Positions 1 through 11,086 are shown, counted from the first letter of the stretch. The stretch is 64,000 nt of DNA from Malachius bipustulatus (GCA_910589415.1 OU342636.1:5996437-6060436), one strand, 5' to 3'. The notes: generated by a model not told the origin, from the sequence alone. A program made the numbers and translations.

Positions 1-1930
1 TTCACTAACACTGGTATGAAATATATCCAGAGAACCCTGAACGCGGGCGTAGTTGTTACAGAGTTGATGTAGGGGAGAAGTAATTAAAACACAAGTTCGT
101 GGAATCGGCAGCCAAAATGTGTTGGGGTGCCGTGCTCCAAGTCTTGGTATTTTAAGGTTTATCCAAGAGAGTAAATTAGGGCAATCGACACTGCCATTAA
201 TAAGCTTGAAGAGAAATATGAGGGCAAGAGTGTTACGTCGCTCTTCAAGACTGGTTTGACCGAATCTCTGAAGCAATAAACTTTCCTGATATCCGATCTC
301 TGGATAGCTACCATCTACACGAAAGGAGAGGTATTTTAAAAACTTCCTAAGTATACGTTCAATGGTTCCGATTGAACCGAGGGTAGCAGGAGACCATACA
401 ATAGAGCAGTATTCAAGCATTGGCCGAACCAATGAGTTAAATAGAGTGACCATAGTATTGTAGTCGGAAAACTCTCTGGAGTTATGGATAATAAATCCGA
501 GGGATTTAAGAGCTCTCGAAGTCACATGTTCAATATGTGGTTTAAACGACAGTGAGGAGGTAAATGTAACCCCGAGATCAGTTACTTGATTTGTACGAGG
601 AATAGGGGATGTATTTATCTCGTAAGGATACAAAAAAGGTGTTTTATTACGAGTGTAGGTGACCACGGTACATTTGGAAACATTCAGATCCATTCCATTA
701 CGTGTGCACCATTCGGAGAATCTCCCCAAATCCTCCTGCAACAGGAGAGCATCTGCCATAGAGCGAATCTGCGAATATATTTTCATGTCGTCAGCGTATA
801 GCAGGTGCTTAACCCTGAACACATCAGCGACATCATCACCGAGAATAGTAGAGGGCCGAGTACAGAGCCTTGCGGGACACCGGAGGGAGAGTTCAGCAAC
901 CTAGACTTATGACCAGCGATCTCAACGTACTGGGAACGATCGTGCAGATAACATCGTATTAATGAAATCAGGTGGGGAGGTAGGCCATACCGCCCTAATT
1001 TCTTTACAAGAAGTTGGTGATTCAATCGATCGAAAGCCTTGCTGAAATCTGTATAGATTACATCCACTTGGATACCCTCATCCATAGATTTTGACAGGAA
1101 TTGCGTGATGACTGCTAGATTCGTTGTCGTGGATCTACCTTTTAAGAAACCGTGCTGATTATGGGAAAGTCTATGAGAAATGTGTTTTATTATCAGATCG
1201 TGAATTGTAAATTCGAAGAGTTTGGATATCGTACTCAGCAATGCAATCGGGCGATAATTCGCAACATCCCCTCTATCTCCCTTTTTGAAGACAGGAGTAA
1301 TTCTAGCAATTTTCCACTGACCCGGAAAGCATGATGTAGTGAGTAGCAGGTTGAATATATGTAAAATGGGAACGATTAACAAAGGGAAGCAGTCTTTCAA
1401 AAAGAATCCAGGAATGTTATCAGCTCCTGTGGAGATGCTAGGTTACAATCTACGGACAGCTTGTCTTAAGTTATCCTCGGTGAATCTAGAAGGAAACGAC
1501 AGAGTAAACGAGTCCTCCTCAGAAACAGTTGAGGAGCCGCAGTCCAGGGTTGAAGTCTTTATGAAACTCTCATTGAAAAACGATTGGAATGCATCGACAA
1601 TTTCCTGTTGCGACGAGAATGATTTGTTATTGTGGCTGATATTAGAGGGGACAGTGGAGGTTTTAGTTCGGTTGCTTATGTAGGACCAGAACTTATTTGG
1701 ATTTCTATTAAGATCACTCTCGGTTCTCCTGACGAACATCTGGTGACTCAAACTGATGTCATCTTTCAATTGCTTACGCTGTTGCTGAAAAAGGTGATAG
1801 AACTTGCTGTTACCGGAGGATTTGTATTTTCGTAGATAAGAGTACTTTAGTTTAATACTAGTAATGATTTCTCTGCTAAACCAAGGTGGATACCTGCGTG
1901 TTTTCAGAGGTGATGTCCTGGGTATATAGG
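1..1930 (-). pseudogene. Jockey-like reverse transcriptase, broken
   Basis: RT of the jockey/CR1 group, which would copy element RNA at a nicked target. Visible motifs on the minus strand are YRPIALLSTISK (about 1260), NQHGFLKGRST, DFSKAFDRLNH, SGVPQGSVLGPLLF (about 860) and the catalytic YADD (about 795). The thumb and C-terminal domain continue to the edge. Two lesions break it. An in-frame stop lies at 1443-1445. A small deletion near 840, just before YADD, moves the rest into another frame. The remainder is open to position 1, so decay is recent or light. The assignment to the RT family is firm; the clade label is by motif resemblance. Confidence 0.85.
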
Positions 1931-1961
1931 CATCAAATGCAGAGTAAATAGAATTGACACT
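1..1961 (-). mobile_element. Jockey-like non-LTR retrotransposon, truncated, running off the left edge
   Basis: A continuous minus-strand retroelement body runs from about 1961 to the window edge. Its 5' part encodes the linker between endonuclease and RT (a YPPWFSRE motif near 1880), followed by the RT. The endonuclease and ORF1 are absent, so the copy is 5'-truncated, as is usual for target-primed insertion. Its right end abuts a Ty3/gypsy RT at about 1950-1965, so it most likely inserted into that element. The 3' end is outside the window, so target-site duplications cannot be checked. Confidence 0.85.
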
Positions 1962-3390
1962 TTTGAGGATTAAGCTTCAGATTGGCTTTTTGCAGTCTGA
2001 GTAGAACTTTGTTGAGATTTACATTATGTTGTTCTAAGTTGTTACCAAAAACGATTAGATCGTCTAGGTAAATGAAACAACTTTCGTAGTTTAATCCAGC
2101 CATAGCAGTCATGGCTCGAGAAAAACTGCTTGGGCTCGTTTTGAGACCCATTGGCGCTCTAGTCATTTGAAATTGACCCTTGTCGGTCGTGAACGCCGTG
2201 TAAGGTCTAGAGCTTTCCTCCAGTTCTAGCTGATGGTATCCTTGATAAAGGTCTAGATGTGTGAAGTATATTGCACCTGATAAAGCATCTAAGATCTCGT
2301 CGATGCATGGTAGTGGAAACTTGTCGTTTTCTATCCGTTTATTTAACTGACGATAGTCAATGACAACTCTCCATTTTTTGTTACCATTATTGTCCGTTTT
2401 TTTCGGCACTATGAGAAGAGGTGCTGACCATTCTGAGCAAGCTGGCTCAATTATTCGGTCAGCGAGCATTTTATCAATCTGATTATTAATTTCGCTCTTC
2501 TGTGCGTGTGGTAGCCGATATGGTTTAATGTATGACGCATTAGCACCTGGTTGCAATTTAATGCTTTGTTTACATGCGGTTGTTACTGAAAGTGCATCGC
2601 CTTCTAAAAAGAACACGTCTGCATATTTCGCACATAACTTCTGAATGGATTGTTGTTCTTCCTGGTTCAGTGCATTTGTATTAATTATGTCAAACAGTCT
2701 TTCGATTCTTTCAACGGTCATTCTGGGTTTCTCTATTTTTTGGAGCTCGTAATTTGAAAATTGTTCAGTTTTGGGCTTAAAATTCTTTATTTTAACTTCC
2801 TTGGTTGTTGTGTTTAAAATTTTTACTGGAATTATATTATTTCTAGGTTTTACTAGCGTGCTTGCAATAAAGACTCCTTCGCATACCTGCTCTGGTATGA
2901 TGACACATTCGCTTGTGCCGTTCCACTTTAGATATCTTATTACCTCGCATCTTGCGGGTATTGACAGACAATCGTCGTATTTTGATTCTAAAGGAATGGT
3001 GGTTTCCTCGTAATCCTTTTGGAATGAGAATGTGAATTTTTCATAGTCTAGCACACACATAAATTTTTGGAAAAAATCTGCTCCTAGAACTCCGTTTGTT
3101 CCGGTTCCAAAATCATTTACTACTAGAAATTCGTGATTAAGATTCTTATTTCCTATGCTACAATTAATATTAGTAGTCCCCAATGAGTAAATTGCTCCGT
3201 TCACTCCTTCGATTCTTATTCTATTTTTCCTATTTACTCTATTTTGTTCGTCTAGGCATGACGAAATATGACGCTAACTGATGCGCCTGAATCTAAAGAA
3301 ATCTTAATTCTCTATTTCCTATATTTAATCTTATGCTATTAAGTCCATTCAAGCTTAGAATTACATTCGTACTGCTATTTAGTTCATTGG
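1952..3390 (-). pseudogene. Ty3/gypsy pol: protease and reverse transcriptase, truncated
   Basis: The main open stretch (1933-3204) carries the end of the protease (GVLGADFFQKF) and an RT with WRVVIDYRQLN, LDLYQGYHQL and the catalytic YLDD (about 2060). The protease active-site triad DSGA is readable at 3282-3293 but in a different frame, followed by a stop, so protease and RT are separated by at least one frameshift. Codons stop matching Ty3/gypsy after NPQKCQF at about 1955, where the jockey-like element begins. RNase H and integrase are therefore missing. Motif style and the gag upstream suggest the errantivirus/17.6 branch. This RT is distinct from the element repeated to the right, which has no RT. 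Confidence 0.85.
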
Positions 3391-3447
3391 GCTTTTCTGA
3401 AAAAACTTATCTTTGTTTTTTGTTTCGGTTTCCTCCCAATTCGAATT

Positions 3448-4599
3448 TCAGGGATCCGTATTATTGGCCATGAAGTAGCTAGTTCTCTGGTTACCGCGCT
3501 TGTTACGCGTATTTGGAACACCACGGTTTTTCCAATTTCCTCTACCATTTCCTTGATGTTGGCTAAGGTTAGGGTTTCCCATCTTATTGTTATTATAACC
3601 GAAGTTATTATAATGGGTCGGATTCTTTTGGAATCCTCTGGGATTGTTTCTTCTGAAGACGTTGTTATTAGGGCCGCTATAAAATTTTCTGTTACCTCTT
3701 TGGGAATGGTGCATTCCGAAAATCTTTTGCGATGTTCTATCGCCTTTGCTGGTAATTTCTTCATCCAGTGCTGCCGTAATTGACTCTTTTAGAGTTTCGT
3801 AATTTCTGGCTTTGATAATGGTGTTGATAGCATTATCATTTAATTCATTTGAAAATGAGCTAATTGCCAATTTTTCATTGGTCTTTCTAAGACTCCTCGA
3901 TAGTTCCTCATTGCCATCTGCTTGGGCAATCGTGAGGTTTATCATTAAGTCCTCGATTTTTCTACCAAAATCGGAGATGGACTTATTGTTTTGTCGAGCG
4001 GTGTGGAGCTCCAAAGAAATCGATGGTGCCGATTTCTTTGTCAAAAGGTGCTTGTTCATGTCAGCCATAAGTGCCTCTACTGAATCATACGTCGAGCTGA
4101 GACGCACTTTCGCTGCTTGCGACAGCTTGGTCATGAGTACGTAATTGATAAGCATTTTCTTTCCTTCATTGTTTAGCATTGCCTCATAAAATTTAATTCC
4201 ATCTATCAATTGCCTTGTGGTATTTTCTGAATTGTCCATGTTGGGTAATAACCCGGAGGCGGTTTTGATATCAAACGCTTCCCCCATTGTTAAAATATTC
4301 TCAGAAATAATTGACACCCTATCGTTTAAAATCGCTCCAATTTGTATAAATAGTCTGTCTGTTTCACCTATATATCGTCTAATTTCGTCTTTAAGGTCTG
4401 TGCCTGGTAGACTTTTATTAAAATTTTCCCTACTTTGCTTAAAAATCTGTTTATATTTATTAAGTTTCTCTATATATTTATTTACGACTTGCCTATTCTC
4501 TCTTCTACTTTGATTATCTTTACTAATATTTTTTGAAAAATTTGCTAAGTCTGCATAAATTTTCCTTAACGTTTCAGCTAAGTCTTCTGGATTATTCAT
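3448..4599 (-). CDS. Gag-like protein of the Ty3/gypsy element
   Basis: A 383-codon ATG-initiated ORF sits directly upstream (in transcription) of the pol remnant. The N-terminal ~280 residues are helical and charged. The last ~85 are rich in Asn, Gly and Arg with no CCHC zinc knuckle. Errantivirus-type gags typically lack the knuckle and use a basic tail for nucleic-acid binding. It would form the particle that packages element RNA. The stop lies about 60 nt before the first recognisable protease frame, so pol would need frameshifting or re-initiation. The ORF is uninterrupted although its pol partner is broken. Function rests on position, size and composition, not a motif match. Confidence 0.7.
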   Translation of the reverse strand: MNNPEDLAETLRKIYADLANFSKNISKDNQSRRENRQVVNKYIEKLNKYKQIFKQSRENFNKSLPGTDLKDEIRRYIGETDRLFIQIGAILNDRVSIISENILTMGEAFDIKTASGLLPNMDNSENTTRQLIDGIKFYEAMLNNEGKKMLINYVLMTKLSQAAKVRLSSTYDSVEALMADMNKHLLTKKSAPSISLELHTARQNNKSISDFGRKIEDLMINLTIAQADGNEELSRSLRKTNEKLAISSFSNELNDNAINTIIKARNYETLKESITAALDEEITSKGDRTSQKIFGMHHSQRGNRKFYSGPNNNVFRRNNPRGFQKNPTHYNNFGYNNNKMGNPNLSQHQGNGRGNWKNRGVPNTRNKRGNQRTSYFMANNTDP

Positions 4600-5044
4600 T
4601 TATTGTACTAATAAAAAAAATTTTAAGTATAAGTAAAACTATTTAAATTACAGACACATCCTATCAATGATTATAGAAAATACCATAGCAAAAAAAAATT
4701 ATATACTAAAACGATAGATTTTTACATAATAAAATGAAATAAAATAAAATAAAATAAAATATTCTAATAAATATTAAATAAAATAGATGGTGCTTCTTGT
4801 AAATGTTCATTCATAACAAAGTTTATAGTTAAAAGTACTCACTCAGTAATTTACTAAACACAGTAGACGTGTTATACCAGTTCTTGTCTCTTCCCGATTT
4901 CCTTCCTGATTTTCCTCGTGAGATGCTTCCTCAATCGGTGGTATCCCCAATACAGGATAATGAGTAGACCCAGTCCGAAGCCGATGACTCCTAGTATCTC
5001 TGACACGGTGAAGCCTTGTTCCATGTTGGTCTTCGTTGTTAACT
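4600..5044 (-). other. 5' leader / possible LTR remnant of the Ty3/gypsy element
   Basis: AT-rich sequence upstream of gag. Reading on the minus strand from 5044, it begins AGTTAACAAC, which resembles the start of gypsy-group LTRs. It also contains TATAAAC near 4825 and a (TTTTA)n run at about 4737-4760. No tRNA primer-binding site or second LTR copy could be found to prove an LTR. The small ORF at 4872-5024 lies inside it. Confidence 0.3.
4872..5024 (-). CDS. 50-residue single-pass membrane micro-ORF upstream of gag
   Basis: An ATG ORF of 50 codons, too short for usual ORF calling. Residues 10-26 form one hydrophobic segment (LGVIGFGLGLLIILYWG) followed by a strongly basic tail (HRLRKHLTRKIRKEIGKR). 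That architecture fits a one-pass membrane peptide with a cytoplasmic basic tail. It could be the C-terminal end of an envelope-type protein left by an upstream copy, a leader ORF inside the LTR, or chance. In-frame sequence is open for only seven codons before the ATG, so no larger protein survives. Family not recognised. Confidence 0.35.
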   Translation of the reverse strand: MEQGFTVSEILGVIGFGLGLLIILYWGYHRLRKHLTRKIRKEIGKRQELV

Positions 5045-5100
5045 TACGAAAATCCTACAATTTATATTGAAAATATAAATTTTAGAAATTTTTCGTAAGT
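5042..5100. repeat. Imperfect inverted repeat (foldback), about 27-bp arms
   Basis: The stretch starts ACTTACGAAAA and ends TTTTTCGTAAGT, with inner arms AATTTATATT / AAATATAAATT. It can fold into one long stem and lies exactly where the gypsy leader meets unrelated repetitive DNA. Confidence 0.7.
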
Positions 5101-5158
5101 ATCTGGAAAGTACGCGCCTATTTTTGAGTGTCGGTCGGTCTGTGTGTCTGTTCGCTTT

Positions 5159-5421
5159 TCTAGGAAACACTCTACAGCCGCCAGTTTTCATCTGGGAAAG
5201 TTGAAATTTGGCCCGATTGAAGCGGCGCACGGTCCCACGATGCCTATTGAAAATGAGCGGGATCCGTTCCCGGGAAGTGTCATTTTTTCGGGAATTTCGG
5301 GATTTTTCGGGAATCTGCTAGGAAACACTCTAAGTATCCGAAAGTTGTATCGATCGGGATGAAACTTGGTGGGGACGTACCTGGGGACCCCCAAATACGA
5401 CCTATTGAAAATGGGCCGGAT
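5159..5421 (+). repeat. Diverged direct repeat, two copies of about 110 bp
   Basis: Both copies start CTAGGAAACACTCTA (5159 and 5318) and end in CTATTGAAAATG followed by a GGATCCG box (ending near 5270 and 5421). The interiors differ, so this is an old tandem duplication. Confidence 0.65.
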
Positions 5422-5629
5422 CCGAGAATTTAAAGGCCCCCGTTCAGGGCCGTATTTTTTTTAAAACGTCCCGACATAAGGATTTGTTTCTCGGTAACGG
5501 TACATAGCGGGGAGATTCCGTTTGCACAGTTACTTGGGGAAAGCATAGACGTACAATCTTTGTGGAGATCGTTTTACCAAAAAATAATTAGGAGAGCGGA
5601 AAATTAAAAATAAGTGAAAAATTGGAATG

Positions 5630-6235
5630 TTGCTTCACTTTCTGCGCATGATTTCGAATTTTTTTCGAAATTTCTCAAATAGATCGGAAAAACGACAAAG
5701 CAGTGTGTTAGAGTCGTTCATTGCCTACAAAAAAGATAATGTTGAAATTTCACGTGAAAAGTCGACAAAAGCGACTTATTCAAAAAACAAAAAAGTCTGT
5801 TGTTTTTTCTAAACACAAAAAAAAATTTTTTTCACAGAAACGGTGCATCCTAACGAAATATTCAATCAGAGCTTTCTTGAGTAGTTCCTTAAGTGCTATA
5901 TTTTTTATTTGAAAAATTTTCCCGGAAAATTCTCCGTTTGTGAGCGGCAATCGTCTTTTTAAAATACGATTGAGAAGATGCTACTTTTAAACGCGAGTTT
6001 TGAAATTTTTCTCGAAATGTTTTTGACCGATCAAAAAGATAACAAAACAGTATGATAGAGACATTCTTTGTCTAAAAAAAAGGTAGATACGGTTTTTCAC
6101 GTCAAAGGTCGGCAAAAACGACTTATTCGAAAAAAACTCCATTGCGGATTTTTTTTCAAAATCATTTAAAAATTATTTTCTCGGAAACGGTGCATCCAAG
6201 CGAAATATTCAATCAGAGCTTTTTCAGAGCACGCG
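5630..6235 (+). repeat. Diverged direct repeat, two copies of about 240 bp
   Basis: Copy one (about 5640-5880) and copy two (about 6000-6225) share an ordered series of blocks: a GAAATTT-rich start, a CACGT box, CGACTTATTC, GAAACGGTGCATCC and GAAATATTCAATCAGAGCTTT. Spacing is kept while bases differ. Confidence 0.65.
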
Positions 6236-6417
6236 TACCCGCACAGTTTTATCGTCAGTTTCAGCTCAGATTTCGCGATCGAATCCCAGCAAAACCTCTT
6301 TTCACTTTTTTTTTTAAATTTTTAATTTAAAAAAAAAATTTTTTTGACAGGTAGGTATGTAGATAATTTTTCGTTTGTTTTTTATTTAATAAAAAGAAAA
6401 TGCGCCGTCCATTTTGA

Positions 6418-6679
6418 GAGCTGTCAAAAAAAAATTCACGCTTCACGCCGCAAGTAGGCGAACTTTCAGCGTGACTTCAACTTGAAATTCGACATGTTTG
6501 ACAGCTGTCACATTTGAAATTTGACAGCCGTCAGTTTGACATTTGACAGCTGTCAAAATTTTTCGCGCTTCGCGCTCAACCGTATAGCCGACCTGTTCGC
6601 ATAACCTTAACTTAAGATTTGATATATTTTATCACTGACATATTTGACAGCTGTCAGATTTGACATTTGACAGCTGTCA
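6418..6679. repeat. Cluster of TGACAGCTGTCA palindromes
   Basis: The perfect 12-bp palindrome occurs at 6499-6510, 6544-6555, 6645-6656 and 6668-6679. There is a one-mismatch copy (TGACAGCCGTCA) at 6521-6532 and a half-site at about 6418. Copies sit in a TTTGACA-rich context. The sequence matches the known dimeric TALE-homeodomain (TGIF/Meis-type) site, but binding is only inferred. Confidence 0.7.
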
Positions 6680-6951
6680 AAATTTTTAGCTTCGCGTATC
6701 CCTAGGTCGCGTTTACGTTTTTTCTGCATAATTAGATATTCGAATGCCATTTTCTCCGAAATTAAGAGAGTAAGCGAGAATTTTCGAATCGTCCGAAACA
6801 CGGATTTTAGCGTAATAATTGCCCGAAAACAATCGATTTTCGAGAATTTTTTGTTCGACGAAAAAAGGTTCGAAACGTGTTCGGACCAGTTTTGCGGGAT
6901 TGAGGAAGAGTCTAAATTGTGTTTATGTCAAAGAAAGTCGCGATTTTACGG

Positions 6952-8001
6952 AAAAATGGCGGAGCTGCGAGCGTTTAAAAATGTGCGATTTTTTTCGAAA
7001 AATCGAAATTTTGACATTTAAAAAGTGACAGTTGCGGGTATCCGGGAAAGCTCTTGCATCAATATGCTATGGCTGAATTTCTTCCATTTACGGCGACACC
7101 AAAATTTGGCCGCCATCTTGATTCTACGATTTTATCTAACTTTTCAAGTGTGAAAAAATTCACAATCTCTCTCCGACAGTTCGGATTGGTTTTTCGGAAA
7201 ATTTTTACCTGGGTGTGATGGCGGGAAGCCCATTGGTTGCGACAAAATTTTAAAATGGCCGCCATCGTGATCTTTAATATCGGAAAAAAATTATTTTCCG
7301 TAGGCGTGTTTACGGAAATTCCGAGTAATGTAATATTTGGACGCCATTTTCTCCGAAATTATGCCCGAAATCGAAAAAAGCTCTTCGGTTCTAATTTTGC
7401 AATTATTTCATGATGCCCTTTTGTGAATTTCAGCCGTTTTTATTTTTTTTTCATATTATCCCAAAAAAACGTAGGGCCCTATCGATTATTTTTGCCACAA
7501 ATTGATGTGCCATTTTCTTCGAAACGGTGCAAATTTCAGACGGACGGTTTTTTTGGGTCGACAGACATCGTCGATAAGAAGCGTAACGTCAAATTGCAAT
7601 CGCGAAATTTTTCAAAATGGCCGCTACAGACGCTTTTGAAAATTTGAAAAAAAAATATGAAAATCGACTTTGACGGGTTAGAGCTGGCAGACGGTTGTCG
7701 CGATTGAGACTAAATTTTTTTTATTTTGAAGAGAAATTTCTTGGCTGGACGCCGATACCTTTGCGATGTTCCCCCTATCTAAGAGGCCAAAGTTGCGGTA
7801 AAAAAAGTGCGAGCGGTACAGAAACCCGTTCAAAATTTTCACGATTTACGAGCAAAAGCACTGAAAATCAGACATATTTCGAAAAAAAAATTCTCGGTCA
7901 TTTTTGCACACAGGGACTCGGGGATTGTTTCTGCGGGATAGCGAAAGAGCTGTTCTGTCGGAATTTTCAATTTTCGTCGCTTAAATTTCCAAAATGGCGG
8001 C
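6952..8001. promoter_or_regulatory. Cluster of YY1/Pho-like ATGGC motifs
   Basis: ATGGC or its complement recurs at about 6955, 7112, 7218, 7256-7265 (both strands), 7343, 7510, 7617 and 7994. Two copies equal the full YY1 consensus (CAAGATGGCGGC on the minus strand at 7109-7120; CAAAATGGCGGC at 7990-8001). These may be shared parts of a decayed repeat rather than functional sites. Confidence 0.35.
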
Positions 8002-8540
8002 GCTGTGATTTTTAGAAAATGACCGATTTTTGATGGTGATTTTTCGACTTTGACGTTTCAAAAAATGCATTTTAGTTTTAACTTCTGTTTAATATAACCG
8101 CCGACTTTGTTTGAACGATTTTAATAATATGGCGTGGGATTTAGTCGGTTGGAAGCAAAAATTTCCAATGGTCATTCATGTTCTCAAAGGAAAAAGTGTT
8201 TTTCGCACATTTTTCGATGTAAATCTGTTCGCGGTGATCCAAATAAGATCTCGGAGGTACTAACTTGCATGTGATTAAGAAAAGGGTCTCTCCGCTCACC
8301 CTCCACTCAAACTAACACGAAAGTAACTTTTACGTGTATCTAACTTCCACGCGAATTTTCGTAAGTTCACATATTGGTCCTTCAGGAGCAATATAGAAAA
8401 AATAGTAAAAAAAAGGAGGTGACAGGCGTTAACTTTGACAGGAAATCTAATGCTTTCAGGGCCGTACTGATATAGAAAAACTGCAATAAAAAAAAAACTG
8501 ATGACAAATTTCAACTTTGACTGGGATCTACTGACACTAC

Positions 8541-8615
8541 GGGCCGAAGGCCCGCCATGGAGGGCCGAAGGCCCGACGCCGCCGGCAGGCCAAGATTTTC
8601 GTAAGGAAAATCTTG
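8541..8615. repeat. Two GGGCCGAAGGCCC hairpins followed by a perfect 10-bp-arm hairpin
   Basis: GGGCCGAAGGCCC occurs at 8541-8553 and 8562-8574 (5-bp arms, GAA loop). CAAGATTTTC-GTAAG-GAAAATCTTG follows at 8591-8615. The GC content is far above the surroundings. The last stem is terminator-like in shape, but no transcript is evident. Confidence 0.6.
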
Positions 8616-10106
8616 TTTGCCCTCCTGAGTTTCCGGCTTGGGAGATGATTACCTCTTCTTTAGATTCTGTACCTCCCATGTTGTATCAATGAAATGACAG
8701 CCAATGGTTGCTTACGTCTGGTGGCGGGATCAGGAGCTTGGGTCCGTTCCGAATGCAGGATCAGAAGCCAGGGTCCTTTTAGAAGGCAGGATCGCCCTGT
8801 GATAAACTCGCAATCTCGGCATGCGATAGATTGGGTTTATTGGTCCATTAAGGTCAGGATCGCCATTCGGTAGAAGGTGGTGGAGAGGTTGGAGACACTT
8901 ACTTTGTTTTAATGGGTTTTATTAACAATTAACAAGTACATGGTTAAACTTAACTAATAAGATTAATTGAATACTGATTAATCGAACTAATCAGCATCAT
9001 GATAATAATAATACTCTTCTGTTACATTACATATCTAGCTCTATTTATATTCTATGTGGTTCGAGGTCGCTGGAGGTGCTTACATGTCTAGAAACCCAAA
9101 GACGCTTAAGTCGGCAGGGCCGCGTGATTGTTTATAAACAAGTTTGTTTTATTAGTTCAATGCCAGGCTACGCAAGACATCTGTTTGTATACTTTAATTG
9201 TCTTATTGATAATATTTAGTTGTTACCAATTCAGGTAATAATCTTTGGTTTCCCTTACAAATCCTTTGGATTCCTTTTTCAGGAGCTTTTTAGAGTAAAA
9301 TACCACGTACCTGTTTTTAATCCAAAATATGTATAGGCTGATTCTTCAGACTAAAATAATGAAAAAAATGTATAGATGCAGGGGTATCCGGAAACACTTT
9401 CTAAGAAAGATATACGCCTTCAAAGTTTCAAGAATTTCATTTTAAAAATGTATGAAAGGATAAAAATAGTAACGGAACAACCTTACATTAAACACCCTGT
9501 ATATAAGAATTATTAGTAACCATTCAGTTTCTCTAATACACTTATAGCCGGGAAAGCTTCCTTTTCAAGATACAGGGCGTTGAAGTTTTGGGAAAAAATA
9601 ATGTTTTGAGAATATTGTCAAAACGGCTGCTTTCAAAAAATTGAAATTTGGCACGCAGCATGAGCTAAGTATCTTTCATGATTTACGGCTTATGGTGATA
9701 AATTGCAAAAGCCAGCGGCAAAGATATCATGGGTGTGCCATCGCCCCTTTTCAAAAAAAAAAAATTGACGCCACTGACTCTATGGCAAATTAATAATACC
9801 AAATACCTTAAAATATTAATACCGGACACTTCCTCTCAAAACCTCCGTCCATTTTTACAGCGCCCTCATGCAGGAACTGGGGCCACTAAGCTGTTTTTAA
9901 ATTCAAAGTTAGGTAACTTTTCACGGTTTTTGACAGCAGCAGTCAATCATAATTATTAATAATTTGTCATTAGTAATTGAACGTTTTAGTTTCAAGTATA
10001 ATTTCAATTTAAAATTACTCTCAAAGCATTATATCAGCGGATAATTTTGTTGCGTACCAGTTCAATAGGCATTTATAATGTACAGCTGTATTAAAGTGAA
10101 CATATT
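8616..10106. other. Intergenic sequence, no gene recognised
   Basis: Contains four CAGGATC-type boxes between 8728 and 8870 and an AT-rich stretch at 8900-9250. At about 9490 there is an ACACCCTGTATATAAG motif of the kind found at the ends of common insect repeats. A poly-A run lies near 9765. No protein domain, tRNA or terminal repeat pair could be supported. Confidence 0.5.
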
Positions 10107-10451
10107 ATGTCTGGAAAATATGTGCTGTGTGCTGTGTGCGGTTGCTCCAACTATGGATTGTTAAGCATGTCCAGATCTCCAGAACAAATTTCAAGAAATA
10201 AGGCCTTTCACCTATCACTAGGTTCCCTGCATAATGCTTACGGCATTTGCGACAAACTATCCAAGTCAATCAGAGGCTCTTTGTTTCCAACAAATCTGAC
10301 TGTACAACCTTCAAAAATGCAGAAGACCAAAAATAACCCATTAATATCATTTTCTAACATTTCGAGAACGTATATTTTTCATATATGGACAGGTGTTTTA
10401 CATTCACTGCCACACAGTCACACTTTACCTACCTATTCTTATCTTAACTAA
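10107..10451 (+). CDS. Hypothetical ORF, 114 codons, weak THAP-like start
   Basis: ATG-initiated. Residues 8-14 read CAVCGCSN and are followed about 20 residues later by AFHLS, loosely resembling the C-x-C...FH start of a THAP zinc finger. The rest is Ser/His/Lys-rich and shows nothing recognisable, and the second half of a THAP domain is absent. If real it would be a truncated exon of a THAP-type or transposase-derived gene. Chance is equally possible. Confidence 0.15.
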   Translation: MSGKYVLCAVCGCSNYGLLSMSRSPEQISRNKAFHLSLGSLHNAYGICDKLSKSIRGSLFPTNLTVQPSKMQKTKNNPLISFSNISRTYIFHIWTGVLHSLPHSHTLPTYSYLN

Positions 10452-10831
10452 CTTTTCTAATTTATGTTTATGGTTTTCCAATCATTGGCTTTTTTATACA
10501 CACGCTCTTCACAAATTGCTTTGCGAAAAGCCCCTGGCGTCATATACAAAGACACATACGTTCATAGGAGTTTTGTCTTTAGTGATGATGATTGCTGATC
10601 AATTAAGCCAAACTCCCAGTCGCGATTTCTATGAGAGAAAAAATCACATATCTGACTTTTATCTTGGGAAAACTAGGTCGTTATAATTATTTTGTAAAGA
10701 TAGAGATGCAGGCATAGCATACAGGCCCCACCCTCTACCCATGTGCATTCTATTATCATAATATTTATTCATAAAAGCTTATAGCTTATTTCATTTTAAT
10801 TCATGTTTAAATGTCATGTAGACAAATTTCA
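10452..10831. other. AT-rich spacer left of the tandem array
   Basis: No gene. The sequence ends where homology to the array begins (AAGAATCCTCAGAAC at about 10832), so it marks the left boundary of the array. Confidence 0.6.
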
Positions 10832-11086
10832 TAAGAATCCTCAGAACTTAGTTTTGCAGTTTTAAGATTGAAATTTGGTATCCACATGGAGAAAGCCAGG
10901 TCTATCATCGCGATATAATAAGACTGAGATCTACTATACAGGTGAGTCACAAATAACTGTCAAATTTTGCTTACTTCGGAAGGTCATAACTTCACTTTTT
11001 CAAATGACACACTCGGTATTTTTTTCCACAATTAGATCCACCTCTGATCTGACTACATTTTTTATCTAGTATGTCATATACCTAAA

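Larger units (their letters stand above)
5101..8535. other. Non-coding repetitive block without convincing genes
   Basis: No ORF here shows a recognisable domain; those present are short and low-complexity (Phe/Lys/Ser-rich). The block is built from diverged direct duplications, poly-A/T runs and short palindromes listed separately. It could be an old non-autonomous element or regulatory heterochromatin; nothing in it identifies a class. Confidence 0.6.

Noticed and set aside
5188..8015. Many 60-127-codon ORFs in the 5-8.7 kb block
   Set aside because: Low-complexity translations, no domains, on both strands and overlapping diverged repeats.
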